From positions 2,914,001 through 2,978,000 of the forward strand of contig NZ_AP022574.1 in the NCBI RefSeq assembly GCF_010729305.1: a stretch of 64,000 nt of DNA, in the 5' to 3' direction. Numbering within the stretch: position 1 is the stretch's first letter; the number at the start of each line of letters is the position of its first letter. Shown piece after piece: positions 54,601 through 64,000 of the stretch. The notes under the pieces are model-generated. The model was not told where the DNA came from and ran no database searches. It was given only the letters and a program-made list of their open reading frames with translations. The position numbers and the translations under genes are program-made. Source of the stretch: Mycolicibacterium psychrotolerans (GTDB lineage Bacteria > Actinomycetota > Actinomycetes > Mycobacteriales > Mycobacteriaceae).

Positions 54601-55674
54601 GTGAAACGCCCACCGACCCGCCCGACGACTCACGCGATCACCGTGACCGGCGCCAACAAGCGCTACGGCGATTTCGCCGCGCTCGACAACGTCGACTTCG
54701 TCGTGCCCGCCGGATCGTTGACCGCCCTTCTCGGACCCAGCGGGTCAGGCAAGTCGACGCTGTTGCGGGCCATTGCCGGCCTCGACGAGCCGGATTCGGG
54801 ATCCATCACGATCAATGGCCGGGACGTGACCGACGTGCCGCCGCAGAAGCGCGGCATCGGCTTTGTGTTCCAGCACTACGCCGCCTTCAAGCACCTCACG
54901 GTGCGCGAGAACGTCGCGTTCGGCCTCAAGATCCGAAAGCGTCCCAAGTCCGAGATCAAGGACAAAGTCGACAACCTGCTCGAGGTGGTGGGCCTGGCCG
55001 GTTTCCAGACCCGGTACCCCAATCAGCTCTCCGGCGGCCAGCGTCAGCGCATGGCGCTGGCACGGGCGTTGGCGGTCGATCCGCAGGTGCTGCTGCTCGA
55101 CGAGCCGTTCGGCGCGCTGGACGCCAAGGTCCGCGAGGATCTGCGGGCGTGGCTGCGCCGCCTGCACGACGAGGTGCACGTCACCACGGTGCTGGTGACC
55201 CACGACCAGCAGGAGGCGCTCGACGTCGCCGACCGGATCGCGGTGCTGAACAAGGGCCGCATCGAGCAGGTCGGCTCGCCCACCGAGGTGTACGACACGC
55301 CCGCGAACGCGTTCGTGATGTCGTTCCTGGGTGCGGTGTCGCCGCTGAACGGCGCGCTGGTGCGCCCGCACGACATCCGCGTCGGCCGCAACCCCGACAT
55401 GGCGATCGCCAACGGCGACAACTCGATTCAGACCACCGGCGTCACCAAAGCGGTGATCGACCGGATCGTGATGCTGGGCTTCGAGGTGCGCGTCGAGCTG
55501 ACCAACGCGGCGACACACACACCGTTCACCGCCCAGATCACCCGCGGCGACGCCGAGGCACTCGGCCTCAAACAGGGCGACACCGTCTACGTGCGGGCCA
55601 CCCGGGTGCCCAGTCTGCCCGACGAGGCGCCGCAGAGTCCCGTGCTCGACGGGGAGCCGGCCCGGCTCTCATAG
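54601..55674 (+). CDS. cysA: Sulfate ABC transporter ATP-binding protein
   Basis: A 357-residue ATPase. Walker A is GPSGSGKST (about 44-52), signature [15 protein letters not shown], Walker [13 protein letters not shown], switch His in [12 protein letters not shown]-terminal regulatory domain follows. GTG start after GGAAGA. The stop is one base from the stop of the convergent sulfur operon. Confidence 0.94.
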   Translation: MKRPPTRPTTHAITVTGANKRYGDFAALDNVDFVVPAGSLTALLGPSGSGKSTLLRAIAGLDEPDSGSITINGRDVTDVPPQKRGIGFVFQHYAAFKHLTVRENVAFGLKIRKRPKSEIKDKVDNLLEVVGLAGFQTRYPNQLSGGQRQRMALARALAVDPQVLLLDEPFGALDAKVREDLRAWLRRLHDEVHVTTVLVTHDQQEALDVADRIAVLNKGRIEQVGSPTEVYDTPANAFVMSFLGAVSPLNGALVRPHDIRVGRNPDMAIANGDNSIQTTGVTKAVIDRIVMLGFEVRVELTNAATHTPFTAQITRGDAEALGLKQGDTVYVRATRVPSLPDEAPQSPVLDGEPARLS

Positions 55675-55675
55675 C

Positions 55676-56068
<393 letters not shown>

Positions 56069-56785
56069 TCAAGCCGCTACGCGGGCCGTCAGTGCGGCGT
56101 CGTAGCGGTCGAGCACCGTCTCGGCCACCTGGCGATGCGCGCCCAGTGGCGCCGACATCGAAATACCTTGGGCGCGTGCGAATCCTGCGACACGATCGGT
56201 GATGCGCCCCGGCGCCAGGAACCAGGGGGCGACGACCAGCCGCGAAGCGCCGCGGTCCCGCAGCACGGCGGCCGCGTCGGCCAACGAGGGCGACGGGCCG
56301 GTGGCGAACGCCGTGGTCGCGGTCCACCGCGTGGTCATCGTCAGTTCCCGGGCCACCGTGGCGGTGCGGGTATTGGCCTGCGCGTGCGACGAGCCGACCG
56401 CGGTGACGAGCACGCCGACATCCGGGTCGAGCCGGGACACCCCGGCATGTTCGAGCCGTTGCCGCAGCACGTGGATCAGCCGGTCGTCCTCACCGAGAAC
56501 GGCCGCCTGGCGCGCATCGGACCCGGAGTCGGCGATCATCGCCGGGATGTCGACACGGGCATGGTAGGCATCGGCGAGCAGCAGTGGCACGACCACCGCG
56601 CCCCGCCCGACGGCTGTGAGCACGTCGGCCAGATTCGGTGTGTTCTGCTCACAGAACGCGACGCGGGCTTCCAGCCCGGGCCGCAGGCGAGCGATGCACT
56701 CGACGATCGCCCGCGCGGTGGCCGCCGAGCGGGGATCGGCGCTACCGTGCGCCGTCAGCACCAACGTGCCCGCCCCCGCGTTCAC
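56069..56785 (-). CDS. che1: Sirohydrochlorin ferrochelatase-like protein
   Basis: A 238-residue CbiX/SirB-type chelatase. Metal-binding His are in LTAHGSADP (N-terminal half) and VGSSHAQAN (C-terminal half). It inserts iron into sirohydrochlorin to give the siroheme that SirA needs. The GTG start overlaps the cysH stop, so the two are coupled. Confidence 0.87.
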   Translation of the reverse strand: MNAGAGTLVLTAHGSADPRSAATARAIVECIARLRPGLEARVAFCEQNTPNLADVLTAVGRGAVVVPLLLADAYHARVDIPAMIADSGSDARQAAVLGEDDRLIHVLRQRLEHAGVSRLDPDVGVLVTAVGSSHAQANTRTATVARELTMTTRWTATTAFATGPSPSLADAAAVLRDRGASRLVVAPWFLAPGRITDRVAGFARAQGISMSAPLGAHRQVAETVLDRYDAALTARVAA

Positions 56786-57489
56786 GATGCGTGCAGCCCG
56801 CACTCCGTCTTGGACTGTCCGGCCCAGCGTCCACTGCGCGGGTCGGCGCCGGCGATCGGCTTGGCGGTGCAGGGCGCGCAACCGATCGACGGATAGCCCT
56901 CGTCGACGAGGGGGTTGACCAGCACACCGTGGGTGTCGATGTAGCCCTGCATGTCGTCGTCGGACCAGGCGGCCAGCGGGTTGATCTTCACCAGCCCGAA
57001 CGCCTTGTCCCAGCTGATCAGCGGTGCGTTGGCGCGGGTCGGGGCCTCGACCCGGCGGATCCCGGTCACCCAGGCCGAGTAGCCGCGCAGCGCCTTGGAC
57101 AGCGGTTCGACCTTGCGCATCCGGCAGCACTCGTTGGGAGTGCGCTCGAAGAGGTTCTTGCCGAAGAGCGAGTCCTGCTCGGCGACCGACTTCTCCGGGC
57201 GCACGTTGACGACGTTGACGTCGTAGACGGCCTCCACGGCGTCGCGCGTGCCGATCGTCTCGACGAAGTGGTAGCCGGTGTCGAGGAACAGCACGTCCAC
57301 CCCGGGCCGCATCTTCGCGGCGAGGTCGACCAGGACCGCGTCCTGCATGTTGGACGCGACGATGTAGTTGCCGCCGAAGTTCTCGTCGGTCCAGCGCAGC
57401 AAGTCAGCGGCCGAGGCGTTCGGCCCCAGCTCCGCCGCGCCGCGCTCGGCCAGCTCTTGTAGATCGGTCTCCGTCATCACATCGGTCAC
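56782..57489 (-). CDS. cysH: Adenylylsulfate (APS) reductase
   Basis: A 235-residue assimilatory APS reductase. Cluster Cys appear as NECCRMRKVEPL and CAPC, holding the [4Fe-4S] centre found in APS-type enzymes. The catalytic Cys lies in ECGLH at the C-terminus. It reduces APS to sulfite for SirA. GTG 57489 is used; ATG 57477 is also possible. Confidence 0.93.
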   Translation of the reverse strand: MTDVMTETDLQELAERGAAELGPNASAADLLRWTDENFGGNYIVASNMQDAVLVDLAAKMRPGVDVLFLDTGYHFVETIGTRDAVEAVYDVNVVNVRPEKSVAEQDSLFGKNLFERTPNECCRMRKVEPLSKALRGYSAWVTGIRRVEAPTRANAPLISWDKAFGLVKINPLAAWSDDDMQGYIDTHGVLVNPLVDEGYPSIGCAPCTAKPIAGADPRSGRWAGQSKTECGLHAS

Positions 57490-57495
57490 GTCACA

Positions 57496-59169
57496 TCACC
57501 TCAAGTCCGCGTCGTCTGCTCGTAGTGCCCACGTAGCGAAACGCTCACCGTGCTCGCGTTGTTTCACGAAGTTGCGCACCACCCGCTCGATGTAGTCGCC
57601 GAGCTCGCTGGAGAGCACCTTGTGCTGGCGCAGCTTGCGGCCGAAGCCGCTGTCCAGGCCGAGGCTTCCTCCCAAGTGGACCTGGAAACCCTCTTGCGGG
57701 CCGTCGCCGTCGTCCACCATCTGACCCTTGAAGCCGATATCGGCCACCTGGATACGCGCGCACGAGTTCGGGCAGCCGTTGATGTTGACGGTGACCGGGA
57801 CGTCGAGCTCGGCGTTGAGGTCCTCGAGCCGCTTTTCCAGCTCGGGCACCAGCACCTGGGAGCGCTTGCGCGTCTCGGCGAAGCTCAGCTTGCAGAACTC
57901 GATCCCGGTGCAGGCCATCAGGTTGCGTCGCCAGTGCGACGGCGTCGATGGCAGGCCCAGTGCGTCAAGCTGTTCGACGAGCTTGGCCACATTCTCATCG
58001 GGGACGTCGAGCACGATGAGCTTCTGGTACGGCGTGAACCGGATCCGGTCACTGCCGACCGACTCGGCGAGGTCGGCGACCTTCGACAGGATGGTCCCGG
58101 ACACCCGGCCGGCGATCGGTGCGACCCCGACGGCGTTCAGGCCGTTCTTCAGTCGCTGCACACCCACGTGGTCGATCGGTCGGCTCACCGGATCCGGCGC
58201 AGGCCCGTCGATCAGCGGTCGCTCGAGGTACTCGGTCTCGAGAACTTCCCGGAACTTCTCGACGCCCCAGTCCTTGATCAGGTACTTCAGCCGGGCCTTC
58301 GACCGCAGCCGGCGGTAGCCGTAGTCGCGGAAGATGCTGACCACGCCCTCCCAGACGTCGGGCACCTCGTCCAGCGGAACCCAGACCCCGACCCGCTGGG
58401 CGAGCATCGGGTTGGTCGAGAGCCCGCCGCCGACCCACAGGTCGAATCCCGGTCCGTGCTCGGGGTGCTCGACCCCGATGAAGGCAACGTCGTTGACCTC
58501 GTGCACGACGTCCTGCAGACCCGAGATCGCGGTCTTGAACTTGCGCGGCAGGTTCGAGTACTCCGGCTTGCCGATGTAGCGCTTGACGATCTCGTCCACC
58601 GCCGGCGTGCCGTCGATGACCTCGTCCAGCGACTCTCCGGCCAGCGGGGAGCCGAGTACGACGCGCGGGCAGTCGCCGCAGGCCTCGGTGGTCTGCAGGC
58701 CGACCGCGTCGAGCCGCTGCCAGATCTCGGGCATGTCCTCCACCCGAATCCAGTGGTACTGGACGTTCTGCCGGTCGGAGATGTCGGCGGTGTCGCGCGC
58801 GAACTCGGTCGAGATCTCGCCGAGGGTGCGCAGCGCCGCCGCCGACAGCGCGCCGCCGTCGCAACGCACCCGCAGCATGAAGTAAGAGTCTTCGAGCATG
58901 TCGGTGTTCTCGTCCCCGGTCCACGTGCCGTCGTAGCCGGGCTTGCGCTGGGTGTAGAGGCCCCACCAGCGGAAACGGCCGCGCAGGTCGCCCTTGTCGA
59001 TGGACTCGAAGCCGCCCTGGGCGTAGATGTTCTCGATGCGCGCCCGCACGTTGAGCGGGTTGTCGTCCTTCTTGGCCTGCTCGTTGGCGTTGAGGGGCTC
59101 GCGGTAGCCGAGCGCCCACTGTCCTTCGCCGCGTGGGCGCTTGGCGGGCTTGGGTGTCGCTGTCGTCAT
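57496..59169 (-). CDS. sirA: Ferredoxin-dependent sulfite reductase
   Basis: A 557-residue siroheme enzyme that reduces sulfite to sulfide with six electrons. The two pairs of cluster Cys lie in TGIEFCKLSF ... and NGCPNSCARIQ. The two-fold NiR/SiR half-domain repeat is evident. ATG 59169 follows a long leader that contains a polycysteine uORF. It heads sirA-cysH-che1. Confidence 0.93.
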   Translation of the reverse strand: MTTATPKPAKRPRGEGQWALGYREPLNANEQAKKDDNPLNVRARIENIYAQGGFESIDKGDLRGRFRWWGLYTQRKPGYDGTWTGDENTDMLEDSYFMLRVRCDGGALSAAALRTLGEISTEFARDTADISDRQNVQYHWIRVEDMPEIWQRLDAVGLQTTEACGDCPRVVLGSPLAGESLDEVIDGTPAVDEIVKRYIGKPEYSNLPRKFKTAISGLQDVVHEVNDVAFIGVEHPEHGPGFDLWVGGGLSTNPMLAQRVGVWVPLDEVPDVWEGVVSIFRDYGYRRLRSKARLKYLIKDWGVEKFREVLETEYLERPLIDGPAPDPVSRPIDHVGVQRLKNGLNAVGVAPIAGRVSGTILSKVADLAESVGSDRIRFTPYQKLIVLDVPDENVAKLVEQLDALGLPSTPSHWRRNLMACTGIEFCKLSFAETRKRSQVLVPELEKRLEDLNAELDVPVTVNINGCPNSCARIQVADIGFKGQMVDDGDGPQEGFQVHLGGSLGLDSGFGRKLRQHKVLSSELGDYIERVVRNFVKQREHGERFATWALRADDADLR

Positions 59170-59283
59170 GGTGGGCTCCTGGATAGAAGCCAGCGTTCGT
59201 CACCGCGCGGTCTCACCGGGGGGCTGTCCGGCGGCGCAGATCCGGCGGCCAGCTGAAAGTGCAGGTGGGCAGGGTCTACGGGG

Positions 59284-59391
59284 TCACGAAGGACAACAAC
59301 AGCAGCTACACACGCGCTTGAAGTCGACGTGACGACGAATCACCAGCGCTACGCGGGTGGGCACGATGCCGGCGTCGATCACGTGGGCCAT
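59284..59391 (-). CDS. Polycysteine leader peptide of the sirA operon
   Basis: A 35-residue ORF ending VCSCCCCPS. A weak -10-like TATCCG lies 7 bases before the ATG, so the transcript may be leaderless. It ends 114 bp upstream of sirA. By analogy with known mycobacterial polycysteine leaders it should be a cysteine-responsive attenuator, the second in this window. Confidence 0.78.
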   Translation of the reverse strand: MAHVIDAGIVPTRVALVIRRHVDFKRVCSCCCCPS

Positions 59392-59511
59392 TGTGCCACG
59401 GATAGGGGCATCACCTCCAACCGGCCCATATTTGTACTCACGCTGAGTAGAAGGGGCCACCGGCCGGACTCGGCCGCCGGTCGCGGCGCGACCTGCTGGG
59501 ACAATGGGGGC

Positions 59512-60699
59512 ATGTCCGGTTCCGCGTCCGTCCGTCCGGCACCCGTGCAGCTGCCCGACCTGGCCGTGACGCCCGGGGCGCCGTTCGGCATCTACGTCCA
59601 CGTACCGTTCTGCGCCACCCGCTGCGGATACTGCGATTTCAACACCTACACCCCGGCCGAGTTGGGCGGCGCGACACCGGCCGGGTGGTTGACGGCGCTG
59701 AGAACCGAACTCGCCCTGGCTGCCGCCCGCCTCGGTTCCGTCCCGGACGTGTCGACCGTCTTCGTCGGAGGCGGCACGCCGTCGCTGCTCGGTGCCGAGG
59801 GCCTGGCCGAGGTGCTCGACGCGGTGCGGGAACACTTCACGCTGGCGCCGCGAGCCGAGGTCACGACGGAATCCAACCCGGAGTCGACGTCGCCGGCGTT
59901 CTTCGCGGGGCTACGGTCCGCCGGGTACACCCGGATCTCGCTCGGTATGCAGTCCACCGCTGCTCACGTGCTGGTGGCACTGGACCGGGTGCATTCGCCC
60001 GGCGGGGCGATCGACGCCGCCCGGGAGGCCCGGGACGCCGGCTTCGACCACGTCAACATCGATCTGATCTACGGCACGCCGGGGGAGACCGACGACGACC
60101 TGCTGCGGTCCGCTGACGCGGCGATCGGGGCGGGGGTCGACCATGTGTCCGCCTACGCGCTGATCGTCGAGGACGGCACCGCGCTGGCCCGCAAGGTCCG
60201 GCGCGGCGAGATGCCCGCGCCCGACGACGACGTCCTGGCGCGTCGCTACGAACTGCTGGACCGCCGGCTCGCCGACGCCGGGCTGGACTGGTACGAGGTG
60301 TCGAACTGGAGCCGGCCCGGAGCCGAATGCCTGCACAACATCGGGTACTGGGCCGGGGGCCGATGGTGGGGCGCCGGACCGGGCGCGCACGGTTTCGTCG
60401 GCGCCACGCGATGGTGGAATGTCAAGCACCCCAACGCCTATGCCGCCGCGCTAGGTGAACGCCGCCTTCCCGTCGCCGATTTCGAGAGCCTCGACGAGGA
60501 CACGTCGCACGTCGAGGACGTGATGCTGCGGGTGCGCTTACGCTCGGGGCTGCCGACCGCGCTGCTGACCGAGGCCGAGCGAGCCGCGGCCGCGCAGCTG
60601 GTCGCCGACGGCCTGCTGCGCGCCGAAGTGGACCGCCTGGTGCTGACCGACCGTGGGCGACTGCTCGCCGACGCGGTGGTCCGCACGCTGCTGGGGTGA
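59512..60699 (+). CDS. hemW: HemW-type radical SAM heme chaperone
   Basis: A 395-residue radical SAM protein. The cluster motif CATRCGYC (Cys34, 38, 41) is followed by Asp-Phe rather than the extra Cys of true HemN coproporphyrinogen dehydrogenase, so a HemW-type heme transfer role is more likely. The rest (GGGTPSLL, ISLGMQS) is typical. It is divergent from the sirA leader. Confidence 0.88.
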   Translation: MSGSASVRPAPVQLPDLAVTPGAPFGIYVHVPFCATRCGYCDFNTYTPAELGGATPAGWLTALRTELALAAARLGSVPDVSTVFVGGGTPSLLGAEGLAEVLDAVREHFTLAPRAEVTTESNPESTSPAFFAGLRSAGYTRISLGMQSTAAHVLVALDRVHSPGGAIDAAREARDAGFDHVNIDLIYGTPGETDDDLLRSADAAIGAGVDHVSAYALIVEDGTALARKVRRGEMPAPDDDVLARRYELLDRRLADAGLDWYEVSNWSRPGAECLHNIGYWAGGRWWGAGPGAHGFVGATRWWNVKHPNAYAAALGERRLPVADFESLDEDTSHVEDVMLRVRLRSGLPTALLTEAERAAAAQLVADGLLRAEVDRLVLTDRGRLLADAVVRTLLG

Positions 60700-61572
60700 C
60701 TACTCGAGCGCGGCCGCCAGGCGGCGCCACTGCTCGCGCGGGAACTCCCGCGGGTCGGCGGTGAGGACCTGCACGCACACGTGGTCGGCGCCCGCGTCGC
60801 GGTGTTCGGCGACGCGTCGCAGCACGGTCTCCTCGTCTCCCCAGGCGATCAGCGCGTCGAACAACCGGTCGCTGACCGTGCTGATGTCCTCCTCGGTGAA
60901 GCCTGTGCGCAGGATGTTGTTGGCGTAGTTCGGCAGCGACAGATAGGACTTCAGCCAGTCCGTACCGATCTCGCGAGCCTGCTCCCTGCTGTCGGTGAGC
61001 AGCACGCTCTGTTCGGGCAGCAGCATCGGCCCCTCGCCGAGGACCTCGCGCGCCTGGTGGGTGTGCTCGGGCGACGTGAGGTAGGGGTGCGCTCCGGCGG
61101 CGCGGGTCGCCGACATTTCCAGCATCTTGGGGCCCAGCGCAGCGAGCACCCGGTTGCCCGTCGGTACCGGCTGCGGCGAGGCGTCGATGCCGTCGAGGAA
61201 GGCCCTGGTGGCCGCAAGCGGCTTGCGGTAGCGGCCAGGCTCCTGCGAGTCGATCAGTGGCGCGTGGCTGACGCCGATACCGAGGAGGAAGCGTTCCCCG
61301 TGGGTCTCGGTCAGCGTGGCGTAGCGGGCGGCCACCTCAGCCGGATCGTGCATCCACAGGTTCAGGATGCCCGTCGCGATCACGGTCTTGGTGGTTGCCG
61401 ACAACAGGTTGTCAACCACGTCGAGGACCGGTCCGCCCACGTCGGGAATCCACAGGGCGGGGAAGCCGAGCTCGTCGAGTTCCGCGGCGGCATCGGCCGC
61501 CTCACCCGGGTTTCCGTAGCGCAACTGCGAACTCCACAACCCGACACCTGTCAATTGCATGTGTCCACTCAT
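60700..61572 (-). CDS. LLM-class F420-dependent oxidoreductase
   Basis: A 290-residue luciferase-like monooxygenase-fold protein, a group that mostly uses F420 in mycobacteria. Recognisable parts are ELGFPALWIPDVGG, GERFLLGIGVSH and LAALGPKMLEMSA. ATG 61572 is used, with ATG 61560 as an alternative. It converges on hemW with no gap. The substrate is unknown. Confidence 0.83.
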   Translation of the reverse strand: MSGHMQLTGVGLWSSQLRYGNPGEAADAAAELDELGFPALWIPDVGGPVLDVVDNLLSATTKTVIATGILNLWMHDPAEVAARYATLTETHGERFLLGIGVSHAPLIDSQEPGRYRKPLAATRAFLDGIDASPQPVPTGNRVLAALGPKMLEMSATRAAGAHPYLTSPEHTHQAREVLGEGPMLLPEQSVLLTDSREQAREIGTDWLKSYLSLPNYANNILRTGFTEEDISTVSDRLFDALIAWGDEETVLRRVAEHRDAGADHVCVQVLTADPREFPREQWRRLAAALE

Positions 61573-61607
61573 ACCGTGCGCGCGGGCGCGGGCGCTACCG
61601 TCGTTGC

Positions 61608-61994
61608 ATGACATTCGATTCCGGCGCGGTCGGCCTCGCGTTCTCCGAGCACCGGTTCGACGACGCGTTGGACCACCTCGCCAAGGACGTGACGTGGACC
61701 ATCGTCGGAGGCATGGTCCTCGAGGGCGCAGACGCGGTGCGCCGCACGTGCCGGGACACCCTCGAGAGCCTCGAGGGCACCCGACGGGAGTTCGACCGCT
61801 GTGTCACCGCCGTGGGTGCCGGCGTGGTCGCCGTGGACACCGTCGTGCGCTACATCCGCCCCGACGGGGTGACGGCGGTGGCCAGCTGTGCCATCTACGA
61901 GTTCGCCGACGAGAAGATCACGAAGATCACCTCCTACGCGGTCGAGATCGACCCCGGTGACCCGGGCGCGCAGCCACGGCCGCAGAACAGGTAG
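61608..61994 (+). CDS. SnoaL/NTF2-like protein
   Basis: A 128-residue small alpha+beta barrel protein (HLAKDVTWTIVGGMVLEGADAV), typical of the SnoaL-like fold used by isomerases, hydrolases and sensory proteins. No catalytic residue set can be assigned. ATG at 61608. Confidence 0.7.
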   Translation: MTFDSGAVGLAFSEHRFDDALDHLAKDVTWTIVGGMVLEGADAVRRTCRDTLESLEGTRREFDRCVTAVGAGVVAVDTVVRYIRPDGVTAVASCAIYEFADEKITKITSYAVEIDPGDPGAQPRPQNR

Positions 61995-62046
61995 CCCCTT
62001 GCGCGGCGCCGAGGTCCTGACTTCGGCGGTTTGCCACACTGACGGG

Positions 62047-62922
62047 ATGGGCGACGATTCCGACGGCGGACGACAAGGGCTCGAGAAGCTCACCGAGGGC
62101 GCGCTGGCCGCACTCGAGAACATCGCCGAGAACCTCGGGGCCGACGGGATCGTCGACGATGCGATAGCGCGCGCCATGTCCGGGATCGCCGCGGCCGGGG
62201 AGGAATTCGTTCGTCGGTATCACCGGCTGGAGATCGACGCGGACATGGCCGCACCCGAGGAGCCGGTGCTCTTCGTCGCCAACCATGGTTTCGGCGGCGT
62301 CATCGACCTGAACGTGTTCGCCGTGCGCGCTGCGTTGGACGCGCTGACGCTGGACCGCCCCGTCACGGTGTTGACGCACCAGCTGGCGTGGACGCTCGGG
62401 GTCGGGAGGCTGCTCGAGCCGCTGGGTGCGCGGCCGGCGGGCCGGGACAGTGCCGTCGAGGCACTCGACGCGGGACATCACGTGCTGGTGTTTCCCGGCG
62501 GCGACAAGGACGCAGGGAAGACCTTCGCGGACCGCAATCGCGTGATCTTCGACGGCCGCGCGGGTTTCGCCGACCTCGCCCTCGAGCAGAACGTGCCGAT
62601 CGTTCCGGTGGTGACCGCCGGGGCCGGGGAGTCACTGCTGGTGCTCTCCAGCGGGGAGGGGCTCGCCCGCGCTCTCCGGCTCGACAAGATCGCGCGCCTC
62701 AAAACGTTGCCGGTGAGCGTGTCGCTGCCGTGGGGCCTCAACATCGGCGCCGTGGGCCTGCTTCCGTATCTTCCGCTGCCGACCAAGCTCGTCACCCGGG
62801 TGCTCACGCCGATGACTCCGGAGCGGGACGAGACCGCGCAGCAGTTCGCGGCTCGCGTCGAGCACGCGATGCAGGACGCCTTGACCGCACTCACCAGCGG
62901 GCGTCGACCCCTACTGGGCTGA
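62047..62922 (+). CDS. Lysophospholipid acyltransferase-like protein
   Basis: A 291-residue protein of the PlsC-like fold. The NH-x-D motif appears as VANHGFGGVID, with wider spacing than the usual HX4D, and the second block as VFPGGDKDAGK. It probably transfers an acyl chain to a lipid. The longer His-Asp spacing is unusual but seen in a subgroup of mycobacterial homologues. ATG 62047. Confidence 0.75.
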   Translation: MGDDSDGGRQGLEKLTEGALAALENIAENLGADGIVDDAIARAMSGIAAAGEEFVRRYHRLEIDADMAAPEEPVLFVANHGFGGVIDLNVFAVRAALDALTLDRPVTVLTHQLAWTLGVGRLLEPLGARPAGRDSAVEALDAGHHVLVFPGGDKDAGKTFADRNRVIFDGRAGFADLALEQNVPIVPVVTAGAGESLLVLSSGEGLARALRLDKIARLKTLPVSVSLPWGLNIGAVGLLPYLPLPTKLVTRVLTPMTPERDETAQQFAARVEHAMQDALTALTSGRRPLLG

Positions 62923-62958
62923 GGCAAGCCCCGACGGCCGATTCGCGGGTTCCCGGCT

Positions 62959-63036
62959 GCTCATATCAGTGTTGAGCATTTCGTCAGATGACCTTGACTG
63001 AGCCCAGCATCGCATGTGACGATTTCATCAGTCACA
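62959..63036. promoter_or_regulatory. Two dyads upstream of the dioxygenase gene
   Basis: GCTCA-N9-TGAGC at 62959-62977 and TGTGAC-N10-GTCACA at 63015-63036. The second ends 15 bp before the GTG start. They are probable operators for a catabolic regulator not present in the window. Confidence 0.55.
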
Positions 63037-63051
63037 GCGAAAGGCGGCAAT

Positions 63052-64000
63052 GTGGCAGACACCTCCGCGCCCGTGCACCACGGGCACAAAGACATGCACA
63101 GCGAGCAGGGCGGCCTGCGCGGCGAGCATCCCGGCCGCGCGGCGAACCCCCTCATCCGGGTGGCCGACATCGCCTGGCTGGAGTTCGACAAGCCCGACCT
63201 GTCGAAGGCGGAGGCATTCGCTCGCGCCTTCGGCTTCGGCGTGGCGCTGCGCACCCCCCAGCAGCTGCACCTGCGCGGCACCGACGCGGGGGGTCCGTGC
63301 GCGATCCTGCGCAGCGGCACTCGCAGCCGGTTCGGCGGCGTCGCGTTCCGTGCCGCCGACGAGGTGGACGTGCTGCGGCTGGCCGACAAAACCGGCGCCG
63401 CGGTGCACGCCCTGCCCGAGGTGATCGGAGGAGTGGCGGTGCAGTTGGCCGACCCGAGCGGCACACCGGTGAAGGTCGTCGGGGGACTGCAGCAGCTTCC
63501 CGCCCAGCCGGTCCAGGTGCCGCAGCTGGGGAACACCGCGCGGAGCGGCCCGCGCATCAACGCCACGGTGCGGCCGCCCCGGGTGCCCGCCCGCGTGCAA
63601 CGGCTCGGGCACGTGGTTCTGCAGTCGACCACGTACCTCAAGACACTCAACTGGTACCTGGACACCCTCGGCATGATCGTCAGCGACTTCCTGTACTTCC
63701 CCGGGCAGCGCGACCGCGGACCGGCGATGAGCTTCATCCGCTGCGACCGGGGCGCCACCCCGGCCGATCACCACACCTTGGCGTTGGCGCTGGGTCCGGC
63801 CAACCGGTACGTGCATTCGGCCTATCAGGTCAGCGATCTCGATGCGTTGGCCGCCGGCGGTGAGTATCTGCTCGAGCGCGGTTATCGCCGCTCTTGGGGC
63901 ATCGGCCGCCACATCCAGGGCAGCCAACTGTTCGACTACTGGCGCGACCCCGACGGCTTCCTGGTGGAGCACTTCGCCGACGGGGACCTGTTCGACAACA
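63052..64000 (+). CDS. Extradiol ring-cleavage dioxygenase (VOC family), truncated by window edge
   Basis: At least 316 residues; it runs off the window. Two VOC modules are visible. The Fe(II) ligands of type I extradiol dioxygenases are present: His187 (LGHVVLQS), His240 or 241 (DHHTLALA) and Glu306 (FLVEHFADG). It should cleave a catechol-type ring in aromatic or steroid breakdown. The GTG start follows AAAGGCGG. Confidence 0.82.
   Translation, partial: MADTSAPVHHGHKDMHSEQGGLRGEHPGRAANPLIRVADIAWLEFDKPDLSKAEAFARAFGFGVALRTPQQLHLRGTDAGGPCAILRSGTRSRFGGVAFRAADEVDVLRLADKTGAAVHALPEVIGGVAVQLADPSGTPVKVVGGLQQLPAQPVQVPQLGNTARSGPRINATVRPPRVPARVQRLGHVVLQSTTYLKTLNWYLDTLGMIVSDFLYFPGQRDRGPAMSFIRCDRGATPADHHTLALALGPANRYVHSAYQVSDLDALAAGGEYLLERGYRRSWGIGRHIQGSQLFDYWRDPDGFLVEHFADGDLFDN

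Noticed and set aside
54566..54604. 12-codon ORF between cysW and cysA
   Set aside because: Encodes a short peptide without conserved features, probably a chance frame overlapping the cysA start.
59512..60699. Oxygen-independent coproporphyrinogen dehydrogenase (HemN)
   Set aside because: The radical SAM motif lacks the extra Cys found in true HemN, so HemW is the better call.
63015..63036. CRP-type binding site
   Set aside because: The half-sites TGTGA and TCACA are present but 12 bases apart instead of 6, so it is listed only as a dyad.

Overview
The window is chromosome from a fast-growing mycobacterium (Mycolicibacterium-like). DNA is GC-rich with many GTG/TTG starts. The backbone follows the M. 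tuberculosis order proA ... nadD-rsfS-gpgP-octT-degV ... comEA-comEC-holA-rpsT ... ATP-grasp/alpha-E/transglutaminase-rnz-CBS ... lepA-lppR ... trehalase-subI-cysTWA ... che1-cysH-sirA-hemW. Into this backbone is inserted one 10.9 kb foreign element at about 18.4-29.3 kb.

Left host arm (1-18.4 kb): an enoyl-CoA hydratase/ribokinase pair; proA with a MoxR/VWA pair; a GntR-controlled operon (APC permease, FGGY kinase, GlpA-like dehydrogenase, FAD oxidoreductase) with two candidate operators; nadD-rsfS-gpgP-octT-degV, where gpgP and octT serve methylglucose lipopolysaccharide synthesis; a Cys-rich winged-helix regulator; two small membrane proteins; a DapB-fold dehydrogenase; and the 5' half of a short-chain dehydrogenase (SDR).

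Inserted element (18,415-29,325): it is bounded by a 10-bp direct repeat (ACATGCACGG) lying in frame inside the SDR gene, between the catalytic Ser and the Tyr-Lys pair. A large serine integrase sits at the right end. The cargo is a winged-helix replication-like protein, a chain of tiny overlapping genes, a scaffold-like protein, an HK97-type capsid, a P27-type small terminase, and three head-tail connector proteins. There is no large terminase, portal, tail or lysis gene. This is the layout of a capsid-forming phage satellite, comparable in size to phiRv1/phiRv2, rather than a full prophage. Its gaps are packed with short hairpins whose arms differ but whose loops recur: a 7-unit array at 19,384-19,859, a 12-hairpin array at 27,360-27,757, and twin leader-peptide/hairpin modules at 25,687 and 26,099. 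These are the least explained structures in the window.

Right host arm (29.3-64 kb): the SDR 3' half, a two-subunit acyl-CoA dehydrogenase, comEA-comEC-holA, rpsT, the circularly permuted ATP-grasp/alpha-E/transglutaminase locus (preceded by a perfect 27-bp palindrome), rnz, lepA, three related lipoproteins, an ANTAR protein with an APC permease, and a GH15 trehalase. Then come two converging sulfur operons (subI-cysT-cysW-cysA and sirA-cysH-che1-CsoR/CstR-like). Each sulfur operon is headed by a polycysteine leader peptide. The arm ends with hemW, a luciferase-like oxidoreductase, a SnoaL-like protein, an acyltransferase and a truncated extradiol dioxygenase.
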